DNA from: Pseudoalteromonas nigrifaciens
GTDB taxonomy: Bacteria > Pseudomonadota > Gammaproteobacteria > Enterobacterales > Alteromonadaceae
Direction: 5' to 3'
Assembly: GCF_002221505.1 (NCBI RefSeq)
Contig: NZ_CP011036.1
Location: 3,410,001 to 3,474,000, forward strand
DNA length: 64,000 nt
The position numbers and the translations under genes were made by a program. The notes beneath the pieces were generated by a model. The model had not been told where the DNA came from and searched no databases. It saw only the letters and a program-made list of their open reading frames with translations. Numbering within the stretch: position 1 is the stretch's first letter; each line of letters starts with the position of its first letter. Positions 32,901 through 40,676 of the stretch are shown piece after piece.

Positions 32901-33366
32901 CGGCCCACACCGCATTACTTTGCGTGGGTGCTCGGTCGGTAAGCAAGTTAATACTTTGCGCCGTAGCACTGAGCTGCAAAGAAATATACGGCACAATTGC
33001 AATCACCGAAATAAGCGACACCAAACCCGACAAACTCGATGATTGTCCATACCGAGTGGCTATAAAGTCGGCCATTGAGGTAAGTTTTTGTTGCCGACAA
33101 ATATGCGCAATGCGGCAATATAGCTGCCAACCAAAAATAAATAATATAATAGTGCCCGCATAAGTAGGGGCGAGCCACCAGCCATTACTTGCAGCCTGTG
33201 CGGTAGTGCCAAAAAAAGCCCACGAGGTACAATAAACCCCTAACGACAAACCATAAGTTAAGCCTTTAAAAGGTAAAACCTTACGCTTATCGGCCCACCC
33301 TGCAACAGCAAACAATATGCCTAAATACACCACGGCAATTAAGCTAATCGACCAAATAGAAAACAT
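29911..33366 (-). CDS. crbS: CrbS-like hybrid histidine kinase with sodium/solute symporter domain
   Basis: A 1151-aa membrane sensor. Residues about 1-480 are a sodium/solute symporter domain of about 13 helices. A linker, a PAS domain (about 615-720, WNKGYKRMFTYP) and a coiled coil come next. The HisKA domain has acceptor H806 in SHDLLQPFNAA. The HATPase domain (NLLSNAIRYT, DTGVGI, GLGLGLSI) and a C-terminal receiver with D1087 (LLIIDYQLDDG) complete it. This is the architecture of CrbS, which governs the acetate switch in Vibrio and Pseudomonas. The gene is convergent with the CrbR-like regulator instead of being in one operon with it. Confidence 0.9.
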   Translation of the reverse strand: MFSIWSISLIAVVYLGILFAVAGWADKRKVLPFKGLTYGLSLGVYCTSWAFFGTTAQAASNGWWLAPTYAGTIILFIFGWQLYCRIAHICRQQKLTSMADFIATRYGQSSSLSGLVSLISVIAIVPYISLQLSATAQSINLLTDRAPTQSNAVWADSTFYITLLLALFAILFGARRLRPSEHNPGLIASIAFESVVKLLAFITVGLYVCFALFDNPVALYEKAYELKLPTQVTATQSPVYVYVAHTLLGLLATLCLPRQFHMSFIENNNDNELAKARWIFPLYLLLINLFILPIAYAGLVYFNGNDIGHDSFVLALPMAANNTLVTLLAFLGGFSAATSMVIVSSIVLSVMITNDFINQFILRRSQLTSSSRGLDKNNLLHARKIVIVLILLLSYFTHRVLGETSTLATVGLMSFTLVAQFAPAMIIGLWWRHASCRGAQLGILTGFVIWGYTLLLPNLASGLGSQSSWLTEGPWQIAWLAPTDLLSLGLESISQALLLSLGANCLVYLLMPFFSQATLAERLQSNKFIAQPHDSRLDTTLHPLSYHDLGALLQRFAEKEASQSLVNHYFPDDKSQWKSPAKAELELLVEREMSAVIGGASARLILDVAKNEQRQPLEQVAEFVDEASQVLKFNRDLLQSTIENIQQGISVVDSELRLVAWNKGYKRMFTYPDDALYIGRPVADIIRFNALRGLFNSGNIAIEIDKRLAYLKQGSAYKFQRSHSDGRVFEMQGNPLPGGGFVTTYTDITEFVKQQKALTLANVSLEEKVATRTAALTQANQELSQAKQVAEQATVSKTRFFAAASHDLLQPFNAASLFCSLMNEKAQSSELKALALNIKNSLGSAEELLSSILELTKLDSGSFKVQASEFDVSSLIEPLRNDYSALAAEKGLKFIVKQCDVRIHTDKALLRRVLRNLLSNAIRYTERGEVRLKVLLEDDSHVSFVIEDTGVGIAASDQQSIYQEFKQLGEKPNAEGLGLGLSITKRICDLLQIPLVMGSELGKGTQFTLTMACTVSKAVQSTQRVMLNPDTELGRLRIWLLDNDKNVLDALKQLLQNWGCEIATATNLAELEQLKASAALPQLLIIDYQLDDGVTGLEVLNKALLTNLSVIVNTANHDESIREQVLDAGYPLLYKPLKAPALKRMIKRLTK

Positions 33367-33503
33367 AGTTTTATTCTTTTAATTATTTTTATAATTATTT
33401 AACTAGCATATGTGTTTTTGCAGAAAAAAGCAGCACCCACTTTAGTGCTAACAATTCAAAATATGCACGATAAAAACAAATAAGAACTATTTGCATTTGA
33501 GTG

Positions 33504-33541
33504 TTGACACGCGCCCAAATCTAATTGATAATCACTATCAA
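33504..33541 (+). promoter_or_regulatory. Consensus sigma-70 promoter overlapped by a Fur-like palindrome
   Basis: A perfect -35 TTGACA (33504-33509), a 17-base spacer and -10 GATAAT (33527-33532). The palindrome TTGATAATCACTATCAA (33525-33541) overlaps the -10 and the expected start near 33540. It resembles a Fur box, so repression by iron-loaded Fur is predicted. The promoter points away from crbS. Confidence 0.7.
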
Positions 33542-33760
33542 CAAGAGGGGAGTACATCCTAACTTGTTACGAAATAAACTGATTTGTTTCTCGACCCTGG
33601 AACAACGTGTAGCGCACGTTAACTGCTATGGTTACTTGTAAATTCAACACAACGCCCCTTGATGTTGATAACGAGTAACCGCCCTACTATTTTACTTGCT
33701 ACATTGCTCATATCGGTGACGGTAGATATGAAACTAAAAAAGCCCTTACGGGCTTTTTTT
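33540..33760 (+). ncRNA. Candidate Fur-regulated structured small RNA, about 220 nt
   Basis: The stretch between the promoter and a strong terminator has no convincing coding frame. It can fold into several hairpins: AACGTG / CACGTT around 33605-33620, GGTTACT / AGTAACC around 33630-33681 enclosing TCAACA / TGTTGA, and the terminal GCCC / GGGC stem with seven T. It starts near a GAGGGGAGTA segment that recalls the core of yybP-ykoY-type leaders. No plus-strand gene follows, so an orphan riboswitch is less likely than a small RNA acting in trans. Small frames inside (for example 16 codons) lack ribosome-binding sites. Confidence 0.5.
33736..33760. terminator. Bidirectional Rho-independent terminator
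   Basis: AAAAAAGCCC / GGGCTTTTTTT with a TTAC loop. It ends the candidate small RNA on the plus strand and also lies about 56 bases beyond the stop of the minus-strand GTPase gene. Confidence 0.93.
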
Positions 33761-33815
33761 ATGTCTGTAATTTAGCTATTAAATTACTTTCAGTTATCTA
33801 AATTCAGGTTAATTA

Positions 33816-34769
33816 TTAACGACGATTTTTACGCGCTCGCGCTCGGCGTTGTAACTTTTCGTCTTCTTTGGCTTGCTTTTTAGCCGCCGCAGCCGCACGT
33901 AAACCAGCAACCATTATCTCTTCCTCCTCACGCATTTGTGGGGTTTCCATAGTAATGCGGCCAATAATGCCATCGCGTAGTTCGTTAATTAAAATTTCCG
34001 ACATTTTGTAAGTGTCTATTTGGTTACCACCACGAATACAACCACGCTTTTTACCCGCTAATTCAACAAACTCCCAGTCACTCTCTGGTAGTTCATCTAT
34101 TTTGTAGCGTGTTTTTAGTAGCTCAGGGTACGCCTTTATTAAATACTCAGCGGTGTAGCTCGCCACTTCTTCATACTCAAGTGCTGTATCGCGTATTGCG
34201 CCAGTTGCGCCTAAGCGGTAACCCGAGTTTTCATTTTCAACTTTTGGCCATAGCATACCCGGCGTATCGTAAAGCATAATGCCGTCTTCAAGCTTAATAC
34301 GTTGCTGCGCTTTAGTTACCGCAGGCTCGTTACCTGTTTTAGCAACTATACGCCCAGCTAACACATTAATTAACGTAGATTTACCCACGTTAGGAATACC
34401 CATAATCATGGCTTTAATTTGCTTATCGGCACCCACCTTGTGAGGCACTAACTTTTTACACAGCTCATTAATACGGTGTACTTCAGCCGCTTTATCATTA
34501 CCAAAAGCAATTGCTTTTACGCCGTTTTCTTGCTCAAAGTAATCTTTCCATATTTGAGTCATTTTGGGATCAGCTAAATCGGCTTTATTCAAAATTTTAA
34601 TTACCGGTTTACCTTCACGCAGCGTCGCCACCATAGGGTTTTCGCTACTATAAGGAATGCGCGCATCAAGCACCTCAATAATCACATCCATTTGCGGCAT
34701 TATTTCTTTAATTTCGTTACGGGCTTTATTCATGTGCCCAGGGAACCACTGTATTCCTGCTCTACTCAT
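33816..34769 (-). CDS. ylqF: Circularly permuted ribosome biogenesis GTPase, YlqF/RbgA type
   Basis: The 317-aa protein shows GTPase motifs in permuted order: NKAD (G4, about residue 62) comes before GIPNVGKST (G1, about 127) and DTPGML (G3, about 172). The N-terminal IQWFPGHMNKA is the signature of the YlqF/RbgA group, which helps late assembly of the large ribosomal subunit. The C-terminal tail is strongly basic, as expected for rRNA binding. It is a single-gene unit. Confidence 0.93.
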   Translation of the reverse strand: MSRAGIQWFPGHMNKARNEIKEIMPQMDVIIEVLDARIPYSSENPMVATLREGKPVIKILNKADLADPKMTQIWKDYFEQENGVKAIAFGNDKAAEVHRINELCKKLVPHKVGADKQIKAMIMGIPNVGKSTLINVLAGRIVAKTGNEPAVTKAQQRIKLEDGIMLYDTPGMLWPKVENENSGYRLGATGAIRDTALEYEEVASYTAEYLIKAYPELLKTRYKIDELPESDWEFVELAGKKRGCIRGGNQIDTYKMSEILINELRDGIIGRITMETPQMREEEEIMVAGLRAAAAAKKQAKEDEKLQRRARARKNRR

Positions 34770-35259
34770 TTGATTTGCAAACCTTTTATTCTAACCCATA
34801 ACGCCATGGGTACTGTGTGGGGTACTAAAGAGTACAATTACACTTTTTGTACTTGGCTAATAGTGTCAGTTTACTACACAAAGAGGATTTAATTCTTCTT
34901 AAAATAAACTAGCCGTTGAAATTTTAATCATGCTATCGCGCTAAAGCTTTGATAGAAAAATATCTTATTTACGCTCGGATAAAAAGTATGTGGCTACATT
35001 GAGCAAATTTTCTTTATTTTTCAGCCTATAAGGTATGCAACTAATAAAATAACCTCATGCCCAATACAAACTAAAAACAAAAAATTCAATCCCATGAATA
35101 AAACCCAATCAACCTCTATAAAACATAACTAACAATTATTAATCTTACTCAGTAAATTGATATGGCAGCAGTTAAACACTATTGTAAATTTCTTGGTATT
35201 TTCACAGGCAATTCATTTAATTGCGCTATACTGGCGCAAATTTTTTCAAATAAGTAGTT
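34770..35259. other. 490-base intergenic region without a recognised gene
   Basis: AT-rich spacer between the divergent ylqF and yaeQ genes. A TATACT -10-like sequence lies about 25 bases before yaeQ. No RNA gene, repeat family or operator was recognised in the rest. Confidence 0.4.
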
Positions 35260-35796
35260 ATGGCTCTTAAATCCACCATTATGAAAGTGCAGTTGTCGCT
35301 TAGCGATATGGACCGTCACGTTTACCAAGATTTTAATTTAACCTTGGCCCAGCATCCTTCAGAAACCGAACAACGTTTGATGATCCGCTTACTCGCTTTT
35401 GCACTCAATAGCTGTGATGGTTTAGAATTTACCAAAGGATTAAGTTCTGACGATGAGCCCGAGCTGTGGCATAAAAACTACAGTGAAGAAATAGAGCTGT
35501 GGATAGAGCTGGGTTTACCTGACGAAAAGCGCCTTAAAAAAGCCTGTAATAAAGCTAAAAAAGTGGTGCTTTACACTTATGGCGAAAACAACCAAGCTAT
35601 TTGGTGGCAAAAACAGCAGCCTAAATTACGTGATTTTAAAAACCTTAGTATATTTAGTTTAGATTATGGTGTTACCCAAGCTTTGGCCAATTTGGTTGAT
35701 CGTAATATAAAGCTTGCTATTACTATTCAAGATGGCGAGATGTGGGTTAATACCGACACGACCAATATTGAAATAAAACCACAGCAGTTAATGTGA
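35260..35796 (+). CDS. yaeQ: YaeQ family protein
   Basis: A 178-aa protein starting MALKSTIMKVQLSLSDMDRH and containing HPSETEQRLMIRLLAFAL, both characteristic of YaeQ (DUF1513-like PD-(D/E)XK nuclease fold). The biochemical role is not established; older work linked it to RfaH-type suppression in enterobacteria. It is 21 bases upstream of a hydrolase gene and probably cotranscribed. Confidence 0.93.
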   Translation: MALKSTIMKVQLSLSDMDRHVYQDFNLTLAQHPSETEQRLMIRLLAFALNSCDGLEFTKGLSSDDEPELWHKNYSEEIELWIELGLPDEKRLKKACNKAKKVVLYTYGENNQAIWWQKQQPKLRDFKNLSIFSLDYGVTQALANLVDRNIKLAITIQDGEMWVNTDTTNIEIKPQQLM

Positions 35797-35817
35797 TAAC
35801 ACCAAGGTGAGGGGCGT

Positions 35818-36423
35818 ATGAAGGTTAAGCAGGTTATTGTTTTACACGGCTTATATATGTCTGGCTTTGTGATGCGCCCGTTGTGCTCTCGCTTAAAAAG
35901 TTCTGGCGTAAAAGTGTTAAACCTAACTTACAATACGCTCACTCCTAATCGCGATGCTATTTTTGCGCAAATAGATGAGTTTATAGGCGATCAGCCTTCG
36001 GCTTTTGTTTGCCATTCTATGGGCGGGCTTGTTGCTCGTGCGTATCTTGAGGCGAACTCGCCTGCAAGCCAACATGTTGAAAAAGTAATTACTTTAGGCA
36101 CCCCACATAAAGGCAGCCATATTGCGCAAAAAATGCAGCAAAAAGGGTTTGAATCTTTTTTAAAAAATAGCGTAGAGTTTTTACTTTCTAAAAACGGTAA
36201 TTGGCCTTTTAAAGCCAAACTTTACAGTATTGCTGGTGATTTACCCATAGGGCTTATGCCGCTTATTGTTAAAGGCAGTTGCTCTGATGGCACTGTATTA
36301 CTTGATGAAACCAAGCTCAAAGGTATGGCCGAACATAAAGTGTTTCATTTAAGCCATACCAGTATGATTTACTCTCGCCAAGTACTCGATTATATTTTAG
36401 AGCGCTTAAACGAAGACGATTAA
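35818..36423 (+). CDS. Small alpha/beta hydrolase, lipase-like
   Basis: The 201-aa protein has the oxyanion stretch LHGLYMSGFVM at the start, the nucleophile motif CHSMGG (serine near residue 67), an acidic residue in GTVLLDETK and a late histidine in HLSHTSMIY. This fits the triacylglycerol lipase/PGAP1-like group of cytoplasmic esterases. GAGGGG lies just before the ATG. Substrate unknown. Its stop codon overlaps the stop of the small membrane protein gene on the other strand. Confidence 0.85.
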   Translation: MKVKQVIVLHGLYMSGFVMRPLCSRLKSSGVKVLNLTYNTLTPNRDAIFAQIDEFIGDQPSAFVCHSMGGLVARAYLEANSPASQHVEKVITLGTPHKGSHIAQKMQQKGFESFLKNSVEFLLSKNGNWPFKAKLYSIAGDLPIGLMPLIVKGSCSDGTVLLDETKLKGMAEHKVFHLSHTSMIYSRQVLDYILERLNEDD

Positions 36424-36629
36424 TCTTCTGCCGCTGCTGCAATTTTATAACTAATTAAAAATATAATACCTAATACTAGTGGTATAGGTGCGGCTATATA
36501 ACCAAAAGTATCAAAGTTAGCAAAGCTGGCACTGGCTAAATGCGCTATTACGCCAATTAAAAACACTACCACGGCGATACCCGTTACGATCAATTCAGCT
36601 TTATGTTGTTTAGCTGTTTTTGTGCTCAC
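36420..36629 (-). CDS. Small two-helix membrane protein of unknown function
   Basis: A 69-aa protein with two predicted membrane helices (about 12-32 and 42-62) and a charged N-terminus. The open frame extends to a TTG at 36674, but AGGAG lies six bases before a GTG at 36629, which is the better start. An FNR-like box lies about 60 bases upstream. No family was recognised. Confidence 0.65.
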   Translation of the reverse strand: MSTKTAKQHKAELIVTGIAVVVFLIGVIAHLASASFANFDTFGYIAAPIPLVLGIIFLISYKIAAAAED

Positions 36630-36686
36630 TTTATTTCTCCTAATGATTGCTACCTCCTTATTATGCGTTATCAAGTCGAATGATTT

Positions 36687-36700
36687 TTGACCTAAATCAA
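36687..36700. promoter_or_regulatory. FNR/CRP-type box
   Basis: TTGACCTAAATCAA matches the FNR consensus TTGAT-N4-ATCAA at nine of ten fixed positions. It is well placed to control the small membrane protein on the minus strand and is about 270 bases from dps. Confidence 0.5.
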
Positions 36701-36969
36701 TTAATGCGACAGCGGCGCACTTAACTTGTTTAAAGCTTGTTTTGGATCATGATTTGTAGTGTTGAAGATATATTTTCCCTTCAGGGGTGGTATTTTAATT
36801 AATCCGACCCATTACTATTAATGATCTATTTATTATTTTTATAAGTAATGTAAGTACACGATTTATTTAAGCTATTAATCCCATCTATTTAAATTATTTT
36901 ACTAACGGCTGATGATAGGCAATACTCATTAGCAGTTAACGTTATTAACGGTTATTTAAGGAACAAGCT

Positions 36970-37443
36970 ATGTCACAGGTAAATGCTATTGGTTTAAACA
37001 GTGCAAAAAGTGAAGACATTATTAAGTCATTAAACTCGCTACTGAGCAGCTATCAAATTCAGTACATGAACGCACGTGGGTTTCATTGGAATATTAAAGG
37101 CCGTAACTTTTTTGAACTACACATTAAGTTTGAAGAAATTTATAACTTATTGCTTTTAAAAGTAGATGAAGTTGCTGAGCGTATTTTAACGCTAGATGGT
37201 GCGCCACTGCATGCGTTTTCAGATTACCTAGAAGTAAGTAAAATTAAAGAAGCTAAAGGTATTAGCGACGGTGTAGCTGCAGTAGAGAACTTACTTGCAG
37301 GTTACAGTGTGTTGATTAAAATGCAGCGCGAAATTTTAAGCCAAGCAGCCGATGCAAACGACGAAGGTACAGCCGCGCTAATGAGTGATTATATTTCAGA
37401 GCAAGAAAAACTTGTTTGGATGTTAAAAGCTTACTTAGATTAA
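36970..37443 (+). CDS. dps: Dps family DNA-protection ferritin
   Basis: A 157-aa ferritin-like protein forming dodecamers that oxidise and store iron with hydrogen peroxide and shield DNA. The inter-subunit ferroxidase ligands are visible as H39 (HWNIKG), D66 and E70 (DEVAERI). Length is normal for Dps. AAGGAAC precedes the ATG. The N-terminus is short and not lysine-rich, so direct DNA binding is uncertain. Confidence 0.95.
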   Translation: MSQVNAIGLNSAKSEDIIKSLNSLLSSYQIQYMNARGFHWNIKGRNFFELHIKFEEIYNLLLLKVDEVAERILTLDGAPLHAFSDYLEVSKIKEAKGISDGVAAVENLLAGYSVLIKMQREILSQAADANDEGTAALMSDYISEQEKLVWMLKAYLD

Positions 37444-37488
37444 TAAAAGTAAAATGCATTAACCGCTGTATTTAAGCAGCTATAAAAT

Positions 37489-37523
37489 AAAAACATCGCC
37501 TACTTTACAGTGGCGATGTTTTT
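37489..37523. terminator. Bidirectional terminator between dps and ptrB
   Basis: AAAAACATCGCC / GGCGATGTTTTT stem with an 11-base loop, between the convergent dps and oligopeptidase genes; A and T runs on both sides serve both strands. Confidence 0.9.
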
Positions 37524-37547
37524 ATTTGTGCACTTTTTAATTGTTGC

Positions 37548-39626
37548 CTAATTATTTAGTAAGGCGATAAAAAAGGCCATTTCGAGCGCTCTTTCTTCTA
37601 AGCTTTTAAAACGCCCAGATGCGCCACCGTGTCCGGCATCCATATCGGTTTTAAATACTAAAATATTATTATCGGTTTTTAGCTCGCGCATTTTAGCTAC
37701 CCATTTCATCGGTTCCCAATATTGTACCTGTGAGTCGTGCAGCCCTGTGGTTATTAGCATATGCGGATACTCTTGCGCGCAAATATTATCGTACGGCGAA
37801 TAGGCTGCAATTACATCATAAAATTGCGCATCGTTAGGGTTACCCCACTCGTCGTATTCGTTGGTGGTTAGCGGAATACTTTCATCTAACATAGTGGTTA
37901 GCACATCTAAAAATGGCACATGACAACCAACGCCACAATAAAGCTCAGGTGCTTGGTTTACCACGGCTCCCATTAATAAACCACCCGCACTGCCACCCGA
38001 TGCAAATACTTTATTTTTATCGCCGTAACCTTGCTCAACCAGCGCTTTAGTAACGTCTATAAAGTCGTTAAAGCTGTTTTGTTTATGTTGTTTTTTACCT
38101 TGCTCGTACCACTGCCTGCCTAACATTTCTGAGCCGCGCACATGCGCAATAACGTACACAAAGCCGCGATCGAGTAAGCTTAATGATGTACTCGAAAAAC
38201 TAGGATCAATAGTATAGCCATAAGCACCATAGCCATATTGAAACAACGGATTAGTACCGTCCTTTTTAAAGCTCTCTTTACGGTAAACAACAGATACAGG
38301 TACTTTTACGCCATCGCGTGCAGTTATCATTAGGCGTTCTGACTGATAATTATCGGCGTTAAAGTCTCCTAATATTTGCTGTTGTTTTAGTAAGGTTTTT
38401 TCGCCTGTAGTTAAATCAACATCGTATAGCGAGCCAGGCGTAGTTAAGCTTGAGTAGTAAATACGGGCACTGCGTGATTCTGGCTCTGGATTCATTGCTA
38501 TGGCGGCGTAGTAGCAAGGATCTTCAAACGCTAATGTCATGCGTTCACCTTGTTTATTAACAACCACAAAACGGGCTTGCCCTTGCTCGCGCTCACTTAA
38601 TACTAAAAAGTCGTTAAATAATTCAACACCTTCAAGCAGTACATCATCGCGATGAGCTGTGTGCTGCTGCCACTGGGTTTTGTCGACAATAGTTTGACTG
38701 GTTGCGGTCATTAAGCGAAAGTTTTTGGCTTGCCAATTCGTCACTATGTAAAAAGTATCGCCAAGCTTATCAACGTCAAATTCATGGCCTTCTTCGCGTG
38801 GCATTAATGCGTTGAACTCGCCGTTTGGCTGGTCAGCATCAAGTACCCAAGTGTCGTTAGTTTCGGTGCTGGCTAAATCAATAATAATAAGGCTTTCGTC
38901 GCGACTTTTGCCCAGCCCCATAAAAAAGCTGCTGTCTTGCTCTTCGTACACCATTACATCTTGGCTTTGCTCTGTACCCAGCACGTGCCTAAATACTTGG
39001 TAACCTAATAATGTTTTTAGATCTTTTTTAACGTAAAAAACCGTTTTATTGTCGTTAGCCCAAACCACTTGGCCTTCGGTGTTTTCTAACTTATCGGTGA
39101 GCATTTCGTCAGTGGTTATATTTTTAAAGTGCACGGTATAAATACGACGCCCTTCAGTATCTTCTGAGTACGCCATTAATTGCTCACACGGGCTCAGTGC
39201 TACTTCGCCTAGCTCAAAAAATTCAAATCCGGCCGCTAGCTTATTTACATCTAATAAAATTTGCTTATCGCTAGTACTCATATCACTACTGCGATAATGA
39301 CGAGAATATTCGTCATCGCCACGCACTTCAGAGTGATACCAGTATTTGCCATCTTTAACCGGTACTGTATTGTCGTCTTTTACAATACGGCCCTTTAGCT
39401 CTTCAAAAAGAATGTTTTGCAATGGCTGCATTGGCGCTAATTGCGCTTCACAATAGCTGTTTTCAGCATGTAAATGCGCTAATACATCTTTATTTTGACG
39501 TTCGTCATCACGCATCCAATAGTAATTATCGATACGTGTTTTATCGTGTGTGTTAAGGGTATAGGCTTGCTTTTCAGCAATAGGGAAGCTTGGCAGCAAG
39601 GCCAAAGAAAAATCAGAAGTAGACAC
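37548..39626 (-). CDS. ptrB: Oligopeptidase B (S9A prolyl oligopeptidase family)
   Basis: A 692-aa cytoplasmic serine peptidase that cuts short peptides after basic residues. The N-terminal part is a beta-propeller (from DNYYWMRDDE). The catalytic domain has S546 in SGGSAGG, Asp in GLHDSQV and His in DAGHGGASGR near the end. The last motif is typical of PtrB. The start is a GTG with no clear ribosome-binding site; no better start was found before the conserved DNYYW segment. Confidence 0.93.
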   Translation of the reverse strand: MSTSDFSLALLPSFPIAEKQAYTLNTHDKTRIDNYYWMRDDERQNKDVLAHLHAENSYCEAQLAPMQPLQNILFEELKGRIVKDDNTVPVKDGKYWYHSEVRGDDEYSRHYRSSDMSTSDKQILLDVNKLAAGFEFFELGEVALSPCEQLMAYSEDTEGRRIYTVHFKNITTDEMLTDKLENTEGQVVWANDNKTVFYVKKDLKTLLGYQVFRHVLGTEQSQDVMVYEEQDSSFFMGLGKSRDESLIIIDLASTETNDTWVLDADQPNGEFNALMPREEGHEFDVDKLGDTFYIVTNWQAKNFRLMTATSQTIVDKTQWQQHTAHRDDVLLEGVELFNDFLVLSEREQGQARFVVVNKQGERMTLAFEDPCYYAAIAMNPEPESRSARIYYSSLTTPGSLYDVDLTTGEKTLLKQQQILGDFNADNYQSERLMITARDGVKVPVSVVYRKESFKKDGTNPLFQYGYGAYGYTIDPSFSSTSLSLLDRGFVYVIAHVRGSEMLGRQWYEQGKKQHKQNSFNDFIDVTKALVEQGYGDKNKVFASGGSAGGLLMGAVVNQAPELYCGVGCHVPFLDVLTTMLDESIPLTTNEYDEWGNPNDAQFYDVIAAYSPYDNICAQEYPHMLITTGLHDSQVQYWEPMKWVAKMRELKTDNNILVFKTDMDAGHGGASGRFKSLEERALEMAFFIALLNN

Positions 39627-39670
39627 AAATAAACCGATTAAAAAATAACAATATTTGTCAGTTTACCATA

Positions 39671-39704
39671 AAAATAAAAAAGCCCACTCATTGCTGAGCG
39701 GGCT
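39671..39704 (-). terminator. Terminator after the GbpA-like remnant gene
   Basis: On the minus strand AGCCCGCTCA / TGAGTGGGCT with a GCAA loop and one mismatch, followed by a T-rich run. It lies between the remnant gene and ptrB. Confidence 0.8.
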
Positions 39705-39844
39705 AAACGGTATAAGTACAATTACTAAAATTTCTGCAATTTTTATTGTTGTCTTTATACCTTGGGAAGAGAGCACCTCAAGAAGAATATCTTAAGAAAA
39801 ACACCTTGAGAAATAATTCCAATTCAAAACTGTATACAAGCTAT

Positions 39845-40417
39845 TTATTTTACTTGCTGCCAAGCCATAGCCCAGCTTTTACCCACACCGGGTTCAAACA
39901 TGGCACTTTGCTCACCATTAACACGGCAATATTCACTAAATGGCCATGCTTTACACTGATAAATATGCCCTGTTTTGGGCTGCAATACTTTTATGCCCGC
40001 ATTATAGTTATCGCCACCAGCGGGATAAACGCTATCGTATTCTGCGCTATTTTCTATTACCGACACATTGCGTTTAGTCAAACAATTAAAACTAACATCC
40101 GCTTTACAAATACCGCTTGATTCTAGTGCAAATATTTGATTATAACGATAAGCAACTACTAGCCCTGTATCGGTCATGCGCCCTGCGCTAACTAAGGGAA
40201 CATGCACATTAATATATTCTGCTATTAGGCGCGGCCACGCATTAGGCCCTCCCTGCTCAGATACCGTCACTTCATAACTAAATGATAAATCGACTAGCTC
40301 TCGTTGCATGTCATAAAAGGTTACTACTACAGAATCGCCAATAGATAATTGGACATCCTGATTTAAGCAACCTATTGGTGTCCATTTTCCACAGACCAAT
40401 GACGTATGCATAAACAC
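39845..40417 (-). pseudogene. Truncated GlcNAc/chitin-binding protein (GbpA-like) remnant
   Basis: The 190-aa frame resembles the second domain of GbpA-type proteins (WTPIG...VQLSIGDSVVVTFYD...) fused to a C-terminal chitin-binding module (GHIYQCKAWPFSEYC, FEPGVGKSWAMAWQQ). GbpA proteins normally start with a signal peptide and a copper-dependent lytic polysaccharide monooxygenase domain. Both are missing here, and an in-frame stop lies four codons upstream of the GTG start. It therefore looks like the leftover 3' end of a larger gene. An AAGG before the GTG means it could still be translated. The domain match is from memory. Confidence 0.55.
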
Positions 40418-40620
40418 AGCAACACCTTAAAATCCAAACCTTGCATTGGTAATACACAAATACACAGCCAAGACATTTAGAGCAATAAACAAACAAATGT
40501 AAACTAAATATTAGCTCAGTTTATTAATAAGATGAAGATTATAATTCGCAAGCTTGCAACAATCAAACAAAAGAATGTAACCAGAATTTAAATCTAATAC
40601 TTAAGCTCTATATAAAACAA

Positions 40621-40649
40621 AAAAGCCAACCTAATTCGGTTGGCTTTTT
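40621..40649. terminator. Bidirectional terminator after the RND permease gene
   Basis: AAAAGCCAACC / GGTTGGCTTTTT with a six-base loop, 28 bases beyond the RND permease stop; A and T runs on both sides. Confidence 0.9.
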
Positions 40650-40676
40650 ACTTTGCTGCTTACTAACAATGCTATT

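Noticed and set aside
33628..33678. 16-codon frame inside the candidate small RNA, and an overlapping 37-codon frame
   Set aside because: No ribosome-binding sites; the longer one runs through the terminator hairpin.
36687..36700. FNR-like box as the regulator of dps
   Set aside because: It is about 270 bases from dps, too far for a usual site, and better placed for the divergent small gene.
40311..40496. Minus-strand Cys-rich frame of 61 codons
   Set aside because: It overlaps the GbpA-like remnant in another frame and has no ribosome-binding site or recognisable motif.
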